A DNA stretch of 64,000 nucleotides. It comes from a virus. The stretch spans positions 1-64,000 of the IMG/VR virus record IMGVR_UViG_3300035070_003918; one strand, given 5' to 3'. The translations under genes were made by a program, and so were the position numbers. The number at the start of each line of letters is the position of its first letter. Position 1 is the first letter of the stretch. Below, in pieces: positions 15,153-22,084 of this stretch. The notes beneath the pieces were generated by a model. It had not been told where the DNA came from. It ran no database searches and saw nothing but the letters and a program-made list of their open reading frames with translations.

Positions 15153-15574
15153 GGGAACGCCTCGCTCCCGTACCCGTACACGGCCATCGTCTCGAGCGGC
15201 CGCGGTCGCCACGCGCTGGCCTCGTGAGCCATCGCGACCAGATCGGACGCAGCATCCTCCGACGTCCGATCGACACCGAGCGCGGTCATCGCCTCACCGA
15301 TCAAGTCGCGCTGCCGCTGCACGGTGGCTCTCGTGTTCGTGAGCGCCTCGCGCAGTGCCTGGATCTCGACCTCGGTGCTCATGGCCACGTCGAGCAGCAT
15401 CGAGACGAGCTGCTCGTGCCGCTCCAGGTCCTCGATGAGCCGCGCTGCCACTTCGGCCGGCGTACCCTCGGGGGCGCACACACTGATACCGAGCGCCGCG
15501 CACGTGGCATCGCGCTCGGCGACCAGGTCGCGGAGGAAGATGGTCGTCTCCTCGGCCACGGTGGGGGCGGCCAT
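15143..15574 (-). CDS. Helical protein, 143 aa
   Basis: ATG at 15574 with GGGGAGGG upstream; it shares one base with the end of the previous gene. Mostly alpha-helical with coiled-coil stretches (ARLIEDLERHEQLVSML, ALREALTNTRATVQRQRD). No recognised family. It precedes the exonuclease and may be part of the recombination unit. Confidence 0.5.
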   Translation of the reverse strand: MAAPTVAEETTIFLRDLVAERDATCAALGISVCAPEGTPAEVAARLIEDLERHEQLVSMLLDVAMSTEVEIQALREALTNTRATVQRQRDLIGEAMTALGVDRTSEDAASDLVAMAHEASAWRPRPLETMAVYGYGSEAFPCL

Positions 15575-15819
15575 CACGCCCTCCCCACGAAGGCGCGCAC
15601 AGGGCGCCGCACGCCCCACGTGACGACCACGCGCCCGCGACGACACCGGGGCACCGCGCGACGCATGCGCTCGTGCACAGCCACCCGCGCGGCGTGCGAC
15701 AGGTGCCGCTCGTCCACCGCGCACAGCACGCCTCGCTGATAGAGGTCGAGCGCTTGCTCCACCGTCAGCGATTGCGGGTGCACCATCACACCATCAGCCG
15801 TCTCGTACAGGTTGATCAT
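15574..15819 (-). CDS. Hypothetical 81-aa protein
   Basis: ATG preceded by AGGAGGAACCC, one of the strongest SDs in the operon. The N-terminus predicts a small alpha/beta unit (INLYETADGVMVHP), the C-terminus is strongly Arg-rich. Function unknown. Confidence 0.5.
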   Translation of the reverse strand: MINLYETADGVMVHPQSLTVEQALDLYQRGVLCAVDERHLSHAARVAVHERMRRAVPRCRRGRVVVTWGVRRPVRAFVGRA

Positions 15820-15831
15820 GGGTTCCTCCTC

Positions 15832-16695
15832 TCACGCAATGGCGAGGTCGCTCTCGCCGGCCTCTGTCGGTCGCATCCGCGCACCGCCCGCGATCTCGTT
15901 GAAGCGCTTGAGCAGGTCGAGGCGCTTGAAGCGCAGATGGATCGAGCGGTTCTTGAAGCACCGGAACTCCACCAGCCACGTCTCGCCGACGCCCTGGCCG
16001 ATCGCGCACTTCTCGATCTCCGTCTGCAGCTCGCTCTGGTGGCTCTTCAACTCTCCGCGCCCGTCGAGCGCGCCGAAGACGTTCTCCAGAGCGATGAGCC
16101 GCTGGCTCATGCTCGAGCCCGACCAGCCGTAGCCGTAGGACACGTGGAAGCGCCCATTGAAGTGGCTCTCCACGGCACCGGGAAGCGCCACGCGCTCGGG
16201 GACCTCGAGCTCGCTGTTGCGCTTGTAGCGCTTGCCCTCGCAGGACCGCGGCCTCAGCCACGAAAACACCTCCTGGACCGACTCACGGAACATGTTGGGC
16301 AACCCGCGCCGCACCTGCCGCGCGTACGAGAACACGGCCTCGTGGGTGATCTCCGGCACGTCGTCGCCCTTCAGGCTCTTCTGGAGCTTCTCCCACGCCT
16401 CCACGCTCATGAGGCGGCGGATCTCGAGCCGAGCGATGATGTGGTGCCACATGGCCCGGCGCACATCGAGGATCGCGACCTCGGCCGCGTCCGTGTCGAT
16501 GGTGTGGTGACCGCCGTAGCGCGAGGCGCGCAACGTCGTCCGCTCTCCGGCCCTACCGTCCAGGTGGCACGCCGTGTCGACTGTCCTGGTCGCCTGCTCA
16601 AGCAGCGCGAAGCCGGCGATGATGTCGGCCCTCGCGCTCTCGTAGGCGCTCACGAGGGCGTCGACGCTGGCGTGGGTGACGATCGCGTTGCTCAC
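15832..16695 (-). CDS. DUF4942-type phage protein
   Basis: 287 aa. DVRRAMWHHIIARLEIRRLMS, PEITHEAVFSYARQV and RESVQEVFSWLRP match the DUF4942 pattern (a family often linked to a methyltransferase domain, absent here). The last part (VEFRCFKNRSIHLRFKRLDLLKRFN) is also typical. Role unknown; common in early regions of phages. Confidence 0.75.
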   Translation of the reverse strand: MSNAIVTHASVDALVSAYESARADIIAGFALLEQATRTVDTACHLDGRAGERTTLRASRYGGHHTIDTDAAEVAILDVRRAMWHHIIARLEIRRLMSVEAWEKLQKSLKGDDVPEITHEAVFSYARQVRRGLPNMFRESVQEVFSWLRPRSCEGKRYKRNSELEVPERVALPGAVESHFNGRFHVSYGYGWSGSSMSQRLIALENVFGALDGRGELKSHQSELQTEIEKCAIGQGVGETWLVEFRCFKNRSIHLRFKRLDLLKRFNEIAGGARMRPTEAGESDLAIA

Positions 16696-17195
16696 GCCTC
16701 ACCTCCGAACCCCATCAAGTCACCGAGCACCGACCGCGGCGGCTCTTGCTCCGCCACGAACTCCTCCACCTGAGCGGCGTACCGCGACCGATCGAGGTAC
16801 ACCGGGCAGGACCGCGACCGCACGAGCGACAGCCGCGCCAGGTCTTCCCACGTCGGCCGCGTGCGCCCCCTCGTGGCCTCGAGCAGCGCGCGAGACGGCA
16901 CAGCCAGCCGCGAGCTCACGATGGCGCGCTGATAGCGCTTGTCCTCATTGAGCGCGTACATGATGCCTCCGGCCAGGTGCGTGACGGTCGTGCGGATCGT
17001 CAGCTCCCCGGCCCGCACGAGCCGAGCGATCGTGTCTTCGGCGACGGAGTAGGGGTGCTCGTCGCGGCTCGCTGCCGCCAGCGCCGAGGCGACCGCGAGA
17101 CCGACCGTGACGCACTCGCGCCACGTGGCGAGCCCACCACGCCGCAGCGTCCACCCGATGACGGCCGCGCGGTGACGCAGGGTGGTGGTCTTCAT
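16692..17195 (-). CDS. Hypothetical 167-aa protein
   Basis: ATG at 17195 overlaps the upstream stop. Helical N-terminus, Arg-rich overall, and a predicted HTH-like VAEDTIARLVRAGELTIRTTV. The upstream extension of the open frame covers two other genes and is a shadow. Function unknown. Confidence 0.5.
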   Translation of the reverse strand: MKTTTLRHRAAVIGWTLRRGGLATWRECVTVGLAVASALAAASRDEHPYSVAEDTIARLVRAGELTIRTTVTHLAGGIMYALNEDKRYQRAIVSSRLAVPSRALLEATRGRTRPTWEDLARLSLVRSRSCPVYLDRSRYAAQVEEFVAEQEPPRSVLGDLMGFGGEA

Positions 17196-17551
17196 GGCAT
17201 CACCTCCAGCGCGTAGCGGAACGACTCGACGATCTCTTGGCTCGTCTTGGGGCTCGCGTGCTGCACCGGGACGGCGTGCGTCACCGCGTCGATCACGCGG
17301 CCGATTGCGGTGTCGACGGCGTCGTCCCAGTCGCGGCAGTTGTCCTCGAGTTGCTCCTCGGCGTACCCGCAGTCGTTCTTGCGCACTCGCTCGGCGTACG
17401 CCTCCAGCATCGGCAGCGTCAGCGTGTCCTCGTCGGGGAGCAGGCTGTCGTGCATCGCGTCGAGCAGGTATCTCTCGACCCAGTCGGCGAAGGGTCCGGT
17501 GGACCCGTACGAGCGCCAGTCGAGGAGGATCGTGTCCTGGTAGTCGATCAT
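17192..17551 (-). CDS. Acidic hypothetical protein, 119 aa
   Basis: ATG coupled to the upstream stop. Acidic and helical, with LLPDEDTLTLPMLEAYAE similar in wording to WADEDTLFVADFCRDYL in the first gene of the operon (17835-18218), so the two may be distant paralogues. No known domain. Confidence 0.5.
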   Translation of the reverse strand: MIDYQDTILLDWRSYGSTGPFADWVERYLLDAMHDSLLPDEDTLTLPMLEAYAERVRKNDCGYAEEQLEDNCRDWDDAVDTAIGRVIDAVTHAVPVQHASPKTSQEIVESFRYALEVMP

Positions 17552-17838
17552 CGCGCACCCCCAACAGCCACGCTCGCGACGAGCACGGCCGGCAGCACCG
17601 CGGCCTGACACGAGGCGCAGACGTGACGGCCAAAGCCGTGAGAGCACGTTCGGCACACCGAGCGCGCGTCGTCGCCCGCGGCCAACGCCTCGTCGATCGA
17701 GTCGTATGGCCCACCGACGTGCGACGGGTGCGCCTTCGCCCATCGCACAGACTCGGCCGCGCGAGGCGACGAGAAGATCGCCGTCCTGTTGTCGACCGCG
17801 ACCCAGTACCAGAATCGATCGGGCTTGCTCATGATCAC
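17548..17838 (-). CDS. Zinc-ribbon protein, 96 aa
   Basis: ATGA overlap with the upstream gene; a second in-frame ATG is at 17832. FWYWVAVDNRTAIFSSPRAA looks like a small beta domain; CRTCSHGFGRHVCASC is a clear pair of CxxC zinc knuckles. A hydrophobic C-terminus (AVLPAVLVASVAVG) could be a membrane segment. Confidence 0.55.
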   Translation of the reverse strand: MIMSKPDRFWYWVAVDNRTAIFSSPRAAESVRWAKAHPSHVGGPYDSIDEALAAGDDARSVCRTCSHGFGRHVCASCQAAVLPAVLVASVAVGGAR

Positions 17839-18218
17839 TCCGCCGCGACGGGCAGCGCCGTCGCCTCAAGGGCCTCACGCGAGAGCACGAACGCCGGCCG
17901 CTCATGCATCCGGCCGCGACCGCCGCACTCCTCGCAGGCATCGCAGCGCGAGCGCGGCGCGTAGCGGTTGCCGAGCTGGAGCTCGACCACGCCCTGGCCC
18001 CAGCACTCGGGGCACTCGCTCACCGTCTCGTAGGCCTCGCCGAGCGCCCGCACGATGCGTGCGACACCGGCGGTGTCCACGTCGCTCAGCGAACAGTCGA
18101 GGTAGTCGCGGCAGAAGTCCGCGACGAAGAGCGTGTCTTCGTCCGCCCACAGCTCCTCGCGGACGTAGTCGTTCGCGAGGGTCTGAAGCGCTGCAGGGAG
18201 TGCCGTCGTCGTGCTCAC
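17835..18218 (-). CDS. First gene of the leftward operon, zinc-binding protein
   Basis: About 127 aa from a GTG at 18218. The longer frame starting at 18263 begins upstream of the promoter and can be excluded. The -10 box ends at 18226, so the transcript would begin at or next to the GTG and have almost no leader. Acidic N-terminal half, then CPECWGQG and CDACEECGGRGR, like the zinc-binding repeats of DnaJ central domains. It may be an early regulator. Confidence 0.6.
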   Translation of the reverse strand: MSTTTALPAALQTLANDYVREELWADEDTLFVADFCRDYLDCSLSDVDTAGVARIVRALGEAYETVSECPECWGQGVVELQLGNRYAPRSRCDACEECGGRGRMHERPAFVLSREALEATALPVAAE

Positions 18219-18225
18219 GAGAGAC

Positions 18226-18254
18226 AAGGTAGCGCTAGCGCTAGCGCTAGTCAA
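18226..18254 (-). promoter_or_regulatory. Leftward early promoter (PL)
   Basis: On the minus strand TTGACT (18249-18254), a 17-bp spacer, and TACCTT (18226-18231): 5 of 6 at -35 and near consensus spacing. The whole spacer is filled by tandem TAGCGC repeats. It would drive the ~18-kb leftward operon down to the recombination genes and the type IV cluster. Confidence 0.7.
18230..18250. repeat. Operator: TAGCGC x3 tandem palindrome at PL
   Basis: Three perfect tandem TAGCGC units plus TAG (21 bp), each junction forming the palindrome TAGCGCTA. The array lies exactly between -35 and -10 of PL. A two-unit version lies in the rightward promoter at 20546-20560. It is the obvious binding site for a shared repressor. 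Confidence 0.75.
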
Positions 18255-18333
18255 CTTGCCCACGGACGATTTTCTGACCTGAGGCTTTTTGTCCTCATCC
18301 CCCTTACGTCACGTGCCGGTGCAGAATGCGGGC

Positions 18334-18927
18334 ATGGACCTCACGGGGGTGGGACTGGAGATGCTTCGCTTGGCCGGCGCGCCGCCATCGGTGGCACCCA
18401 ACGCCGCGCGCTTAGCCGCCGCGCTCGTCGGCCCCGACTGCCTGCGTCTCGTCGGTCATCTGCCCGACGGTGGAGACGTGGACGGAGACAGGATCGCGAT
18501 CTCCCGCGACAGCGCAGAGCGGATGAATTTCGCCGTGGCTCGGATGCTGGCTCGTCGCGAGCTTCGGCGCCGCGGAGCGTGGGACGATCAGTCGGAGCGG
18601 AGACTCGGGGCCTTCCTCGTCGCTCCAACCCCAGTTGTCGAGGCGGTGCTGTCTGTCGAGGGCGCAGACGTGCCCGAGCTCGCCTCCACGTGCGTCATCA
18701 CGCAGACGTGCGCGGCGATGCGCTTCGTCGAGGTCGGGGCTCTCGACGGCGCCGTCATCACCCCGCACCGCGTCTACCGGCCCGGGCGCCTGCTCCGCTG
18801 GGTCTCCGACGACCAGGCCCGTGCCATCGCGCGCTCGCGCCGGCAGCCGTCGGTGCGACGCGTCGCGATCACCGACGAGCCGGGCCGCGTGGCGCTCTTC
18901 AGCGCGTCTGTGCGACCGCCGACATGA
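18334..18927 (+). CDS. ImmA/IrrE-like protein with degenerate metal site
   Basis: 197 aa from ATG at 18334. The layout follows COG2856 (ImmA/IrrE): RIAISRDSAERMNFAVARMLARREL in the place of the usual RxxFTLAHELGH, then ERRLGAFLVAPTPVVEAVL, a short helix, CVITQTCAAMRFVEV and a C-terminal strand (VALFSAS). The HExxH is replaced by ARREL, so zinc protease activity should be lost. ImmA proteins cleave or sense phage repressors; here it lies alone on the + strand in the immunity region, opposite the repressor operon. Its 3' end overlaps the converging gene by 29 bp. Confidence 0.6.
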   Translation: MDLTGVGLEMLRLAGAPPSVAPNAARLAAALVGPDCLRLVGHLPDGGDVDGDRIAISRDSAERMNFAVARMLARRELRRRGAWDDQSERRLGAFLVAPTPVVEAVLSVEGADVPELASTCVITQTCAAMRFVEVGALDGAVITPHRVYRPGRLLRWVSDDQARAIARSRRQPSVRRVAITDEPGRVALFSASVRPPT

Positions 18928-19309
18928 TCGCCGCCGCCGCCGCGTCCGCCCACGCCTTGGCGCCCGGATTGCCGAGCACCACCTCACCACCGACGGTCGT
19001 CGCGACGACCTGGTGAACGCGACCGAACAACGACCCGAGCAGCACGAGCAGCGTGCACACGCCGACGAGCGACGCCATCCCGCCCACCATCATCACAGGC
19101 TCGGATCGCGCCACCATCGCCTCGTTTGCCACGCAGCTGCCGCCACCGGTCATGAGAAGCGCGAACAGCCAGGTGCCGACGCCGTACCGCATCTTCTCCA
19201 CGACCCGCACCCCGGTCACCGACGACAGCATCAGCGAAGCGCCATCGATCATGATCAGCGACGGGGTAATCGTGACGCGCTCTGCCTTGAAGAGAACCTC
19301 CTCAGTCAC
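18899..19309 (-). CDS. Membrane protein, 136 aa (lysogenic cargo)
   Basis: GTG at 19309 overlaps the lipoprotein stop (GTGA). Residues 1-45 form a small beta domain (FKAERVTITPSLIMIDGAS), then two hydrophobic helices (TWLFALLMTGG, MMVGGMASLVGVCTLLVLLGSL), and a C-terminal strand-helix (EVVLGNPGAKAWADAAAAAI). The pattern resembles DUF6232-type membrane proteins. Third gene of the repressor operon, so it should be made in lysogens. Confidence 0.6.
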   Translation of the reverse strand: MTEEVLFKAERVTITPSLIMIDGASLMLSSVTGVRVVEKMRYGVGTWLFALLMTGGGSCVANEAMVARSEPVMMVGGMASLVGVCTLLVLLGSLFGRVHQVVATTVGGEVVLGNPGAKAWADAAAAAIMSAVAQTR

Positions 19310-19920
19310 GGCTCGATCTCGACCGTGGCAGCGACGAACGAGCTCGCCGGGATCTCCGCCCCACCGATGATGGCGTTGGCCGTCGGCCCGATGTCGATGC
19401 AATCCGCCCCCGCCTTCGTGTACGTGGTGCCCGCGTACGGGCCCGCGACCGGGAACACGCGCACCGAGTCCCAACACGAGCCCGTCTGGGTCAGCAAGTG
19501 CGTTGGCAGCCCGCACGTGCCGTTGCTCGTGCCCACCGGGATCGTGCACGCCGCGTCGGCCCAGATCGTCGCGAACGCGTAGTTGACCGGCAGGCATCGC
19601 TGCTGGCCGTCGGACGCGCCACGCCACGCGCAGTCGATCCCGAGCTGCGAGTCGTAAAGCCCAGACGGAGTACGCGACCCGTCCGCGCCCACGAGCGTCT
19701 TGGCCTTGATCCGCTCCCCGCTCTCGAAGCCGCCGCCCGGGGTGCTCCCGCCGGTCGAGCTCGATCCGCCAGCATCCCCGCCGCCGGTCGCGCCCTCTCC
19801 GCCGTTCCCGCCCATCGAGTTCGCGGTGCTCGCCCCGGTTCCTCCGCTCGGGTCGGGCCCGATCTCGTCCGAGCAACCTGCCAGCACCACCACCAACCCC
19901 ACCATCGCCCAGCTCTTCAT
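19306..19920 (-). CDS. Secreted lipoprotein of Myxococcota type (lysogenic cargo)
   Basis: 204 aa with a signal peptide and lipobox (VVLAGC, Cys16), then a long Gly/Ser/Thr linker (~20-65) and a domain with paired cysteines: DCAWR, GQQRCLP, DAACTIPVG, NGTCGLP, GSCWDS, ADCIDIG. This linker plus DCxW...RCLP domain is common in lipoproteins of myxobacteria and their relatives. Co-transcribed with the repressor, so probably a lysogenic conversion gene exposed on the host outer membrane. Not a virion component. Confidence 0.75.
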   Translation of the reverse strand: MKSWAMVGLVVVLAGCSDEIGPDPSGGTGASTANSMGGNGGEGATGGGDAGGSSSTGGSTPGGGFESGERIKAKTLVGADGSRTPSGLYDSQLGIDCAWRGASDGQQRCLPVNYAFATIWADAACTIPVGTSNGTCGLPTHLLTQTGSCWDSVRVFPVAGPYAGTTYTKAGADCIDIGPTANAIIGGAEIPASSFVAATVEIEP

Positions 19921-20486
19921 CGCGCCCCTCGCCTCTTTCCTGGCTTCTTCGCAGCCGCACGCGCGGCCTTTGCCTCATCGATCACGCTCTCGATTGTCCT
20001 GGTGTCTCCGACCGGCTCCGGCTCCGTCGATGGCGGAGACCCCTGAGGAAGACCGATCAAGATCCGAAGCGCAAAGCTGGCAGCGTCGAAGAGGATCTCC
20101 TTGCTGATGCTCGTCGCTCCGACCGCGTCCAGCGCCCTCACGCCGGCCTCAAGCACGTGCTCAGGGAACCCGCGAGCCACCGCAGCGCGCGCGGCCTCGA
20201 AGCCGTCGAGCCGAGCCACGCGGGTGGTGGCGATCAACTCTCCGTCGAAGATCGCGGCCGGATCGTAGCCGCCGAGCGCTGCCAGTCGCACCACGCACCT
20301 CGGGCCAACCCCGTGCCGTCCGTTGACGAACTTCCCGAAGTTGGTCTCGTGCACCTCGCCGAGCTCGGCCGCGAGCGAGCGCTTCGTGCGCCCGTCCACG
20401 AGCAGACCAAGAGCCACCGTGCGCGCGGCGTCCACCACCTTGGCCGGAAGCTTGGTCTTCGGTTCCGAAGCCATCTCGCGAGACAT
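19917..20486 (-). CDS. Xre-family phage repressor candidate
   Basis: 189 aa from ATG 20486 (ATG 20474 also possible); the end overlaps the lipoprotein start as ATGA. An HTH is visible at ~35-62 (KRSLAAELGEVHETNFGKFVNG), followed by RHGVGPRCVVRLAALGGYDPAAIF. The C-terminal region is helical and Lys/Arg-rich at the end (KKPGKRRG). Divergent from the Cro-like gene with an 85-bp operator region between them, the usual cI/cro layout. No LexA-like Ser/Lys autoprotease motif is visible, so induction probably uses another route. Confidence 0.65.
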   Translation of the reverse strand: MSREMASEPKTKLPAKVVDAARTVALGLLVDGRTKRSLAAELGEVHETNFGKFVNGRHGVGPRCVVRLAALGGYDPAAIFDGELIATTRVARLDGFEAARAAVARGFPEHVLEAGVRALDAVGATSISKEILFDAASFALRILIGLPQGSPPSTEPEPVGDTRTIESVIDEAKAARAAAKKPGKRRGAR

Positions 20487-20513
20487 CCTACACCCCGTCT
20501 ACGTCGCTCCAGC

Positions 20514-20533
20514 GCGGGACAGCGGTGTCCCGC
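20514..20533. promoter_or_regulatory. Palindrome GCGGGACA-N4-TGTCCCGC between repressor and cro
   Basis: Perfect 8-bp inverted repeat with a 4-bp spacer, 28 bp upstream of the repressor start and just before the -35 of the rightward promoter. Its GGGACA/TGTCCC half-sites recur at 20566-20579. Probable operator for the repressor or Cro. Confidence 0.55.
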
Positions 20534-20535
20534 AC

Positions 20536-20563
20536 TTGACGCGACTAGCGCTAGCGCTAGTAT
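20536..20563 (+). promoter_or_regulatory. Rightward early promoter (PR)
   Basis: TTGACG (20536-20541), 16-bp spacer, TAGTAT (20558-20563). The spacer and -10 contain the tandem TAGCGC operator, as in PL. The start point would fall near 20570, beside the ATG at 20572. Confidence 0.6.
20546..20560. repeat. Operator: TAGCGC x2 tandem palindrome at PR
   Basis: Two tandem TAGCGC units plus TAG, identical in sequence to the three-unit array at PL and in the same place between -35 and -10. The shared site implies coordinated control of both early operons. Confidence 0.75.
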
Positions 20564-20565
20564 GG

Positions 20566-20579
20566 TGTCCCATGGGACA
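20566..20579. promoter_or_regulatory. Palindrome TGTCCC-AT-GGGACA over the transcript start
   Basis: Perfect 6-bp inverted repeat around the first ATG of the cro transcript. It is built from the same half-sites as 20514-20533 but in the opposite spacing order. A protein bound here would block initiation or translation. Confidence 0.5.
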
Positions 20580-20598
20580 GGTCACGAAGGGAGCGGCC

Positions 20599-20808
20599 AT
20601 GCTCGGCGCATGGCTGCTCAAGAATGAGCGCACCAACCGCTGGCTCGCCGAAGAACTCGGGGTCGCCGAGTCGCAGGTCGGCAGGTGGCTGAGCGGCATG
20701 TGGAGGCCGCGTCAAGAGACGCTGCTGGCCATCGAGTCGATCACCGGGATCCCGGCGTCCGCGTGGCTCGACGAGCGTAAGCCTCTCAGGACGAGACGGG
20801 CCGCGTGA
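20599..20808 (+). CDS. Cro-like small HTH protein
   Basis: 69 aa from ATG 20599, which has AAGGGAG 7 nt upstream; an in-frame ATG at 20572, on the transcript start, would give 78 aa by leaderless initiation. NRWLAEELGVAESQVGRWLSGM is a textbook Xre/Cro HTH, followed by RPRQETLLAIESITGIPASAW. First gene of the rightward operon and divergent from the repressor, hence Cro-like. Confidence 0.75.
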   Translation: MLGAWLLKNERTNRWLAEELGVAESQVGRWLSGMWRPRQETLLAIESITGIPASAWLDERKPLRTRRAA

Positions 20809-21245
20809 GCGTCACCATCGACAGCGTCGCCCGTGGCCACGGTGGTCTCAGCATCACCTGCCACACGTCGCTCACGAGCCCGCGAGCGGACACGTGCGGT
20901 CCAGACGATGCGCTGTCCAAGCGCAGCTTCCCGGGTGTCGTGCAGGAGGTGGCGCGCGCTCTCTCGCTGGGAGTGGCGCTCTCGTCGCGCTCTCACTCGG
21001 TCGGCAGGTACCACGAGGCCACCTACTCGGGGCCTCCTCGCTGGGCGTGTATCGACCGCACCGGCGCTGTCGTTCCCTGGCTCGAGGTCGAGGAACACTG
21101 CACGAGCCTCTACTCGCGCGAGCGCGTCGAGCGGCAGGACTGGTCGACCTTCGGCGCCGCTATGGCCTTCGTCTGCGCTGTCGGTCGTGAGACCGCCCTG
21201 CGCGCTGTGGCTCGGCTGCACATCTCCTCTCTCGTCGCGAGGTGA
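20805..21245 (+). CDS. Hypothetical 146-aa protein
   Basis: GTG overlapping the cro stop. SFPGVVQEVARALSLGVALSS and the ending GRETALRAVARLHISSLV predict helices; no recognised motif. Likely an early protein. Confidence 0.5.
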   Translation: MSVTIDSVARGHGGLSITCHTSLTSPRADTCGPDDALSKRSFPGVVQEVARALSLGVALSSRSHSVGRYHEATYSGPPRWACIDRTGAVVPWLEVEEHCTSLYSRERVERQDWSTFGAAMAFVCAVGRETALRAVARLHISSLVAR

Positions 21246-21248
21246 CCC

Positions 21249-21548
21249 ATGGACCGCCCCGGCATCAGCAAGTGCAGCCCGAAGCGCGCTCAGGCGCATC
21301 AGAATCTCACGGAGTGGCTCGGGGAGTGGTGCGCCGAGAACGGCGTGTCCGTCCGCGAACTCGCTGGGGCGCTGGGCCTGACCTCGTCCGTCGCCGCCAA
21401 GAAGCTCTCTGGTGAGGCCTCGGTGGCGGGTATCGATCTTGTCCTGCTCTACCAATGGGCGGAGCGTCGCGGGGACAAGTTCATTCTCTCGTTTCGGGAT
21501 GACGTGTGCCGCGGTGTTCGCGGCGATGACCTTCTTGCTCATGGGTGA
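21249..21548 (+). CDS. HTH regulator, 99 aa
   Basis: ATG at 21249, 3 nt after the previous stop, with weak SD. NLTEWLGEWCAENGVSVRELAGALGL and SSVAAKKLSGEASVAGIDLVLL give an Xre-like HTH. Probably an early-acting DNA-binding protein, possibly cII-like by position after cro. Confidence 0.6.
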   Translation: MDRPGISKCSPKRAQAHQNLTEWLGEWCAENGVSVRELAGALGLTSSVAAKKLSGEASVAGIDLVLLYQWAERRGDKFILSFRDDVCRGVRGDDLLAHG

Positions 21549-21771
21549 CAGCATGCGAATGGGGCGGACTCAGATCGATACGGGCTCAGCGGTTCAGCGA
21601 TCAGTTCAGAGATCAGCACAGCGATCAGTTCAGCGAACACACAAGATCGCCGCGCAATTCGACCTGAACACCGGCGCTCGCGGGTGGACCATGGTCGCCG
21701 ACTGCGACGTCCACCCCGACCGGCCGATCGGTCGGTGCCCCACGGGCCTTGGGTACGAGGTGCGCTCGTGA
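21541..21771 (+). CDS. Hypothetical 76-aa protein with VQRS repeats
   Basis: ATG at 21541 overlaps the end of the previous gene; ATGs at 21553 and 21559 are alternatives. An N-terminal VQRS-VQRS-AQRS-VQRT repeat encoded by 12-bp tandem DNA repeats is followed by TARGWTMVADCDVHPDRPIG-like sequence. Function unknown. Confidence 0.5.
   Translation: MGDSMRMGRTQIDTGSAVQRSVQRSAQRSVQRTHKIAAQFDLNTGARGWTMVADCDVHPDRPIGRCPTGLGYEVRS
21592..21639 (+). repeat. Four tandem 12-bp repeats (GTTCAGCGATCA)
   Basis: Four units with 0, 1, 2 and 1 mismatches to GTTCAGCGATCA. They are in frame, each encoding VQRS or a variant, so copy number can change without breaking the frame. Confidence 0.8.
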
Positions 21772-21926
21772 TGCACCTGACGCTGTACCACGTGGCTCGA
21801 GCCAAGCCGGCGAGCCGAAGGCGTCTCGCGCGTGCGCTCGGCCTCCGCGCGAACGCAACGATCGCGCAGATCGTCCAGGCCGCCAATGCGCACATCGCGC
21901 CGACGCGCGGGGGCGGGTGGTCGTGA
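21768..21926 (+). CDS. Small basic protein, 52-53 aa
   Basis: GTG at 21768 (GTGA overlap) or ATG at 21771. MHLTLYHVARAKPASRRRLARALGL then ATIAQIVQAANAHI gives two helices and a basic surface. Function unknown. Confidence 0.5.
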   Translation: MMHLTLYHVARAKPASRRRLARALGLRANATIAQIVQAANAHIAPTRGGGWS

Positions 21927-22084
21927 CCGCCTGCCTCTACTTCGGCGCGCTCATGGTCGGCGCCATTCTCGCGCACCACGGGTCACCTTGGTTGGCCTTC
22001 GCGCTCGGGTGCGTCGTGCTCGTGACTCACGTGCTCTGTCGGTTGATCGATGTGCTGGATCCGGTGGAGGTCGACGATGAGTGA
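21923..22084 (+). CDS. Small membrane protein, 53 aa
   Basis: GTG with GTGA overlap. Two hydrophobic stretches (ACLYFGALMVGAILA, WLAFALGCVVLVTHVL) predict two membrane helices and an acidic tail. Function unknown. Confidence 0.55.
   Translation: MTACLYFGALMVGAILAHHGSPWLAFALGCVVLVTHVLCRLIDVLDPVEVDDE

Noticed and set aside
21592-21639. Tandem 12-bp repeats considered as a CRISPR or attachment site
   Set aside because: No spacers, and the units are in-frame codons for VQRS.
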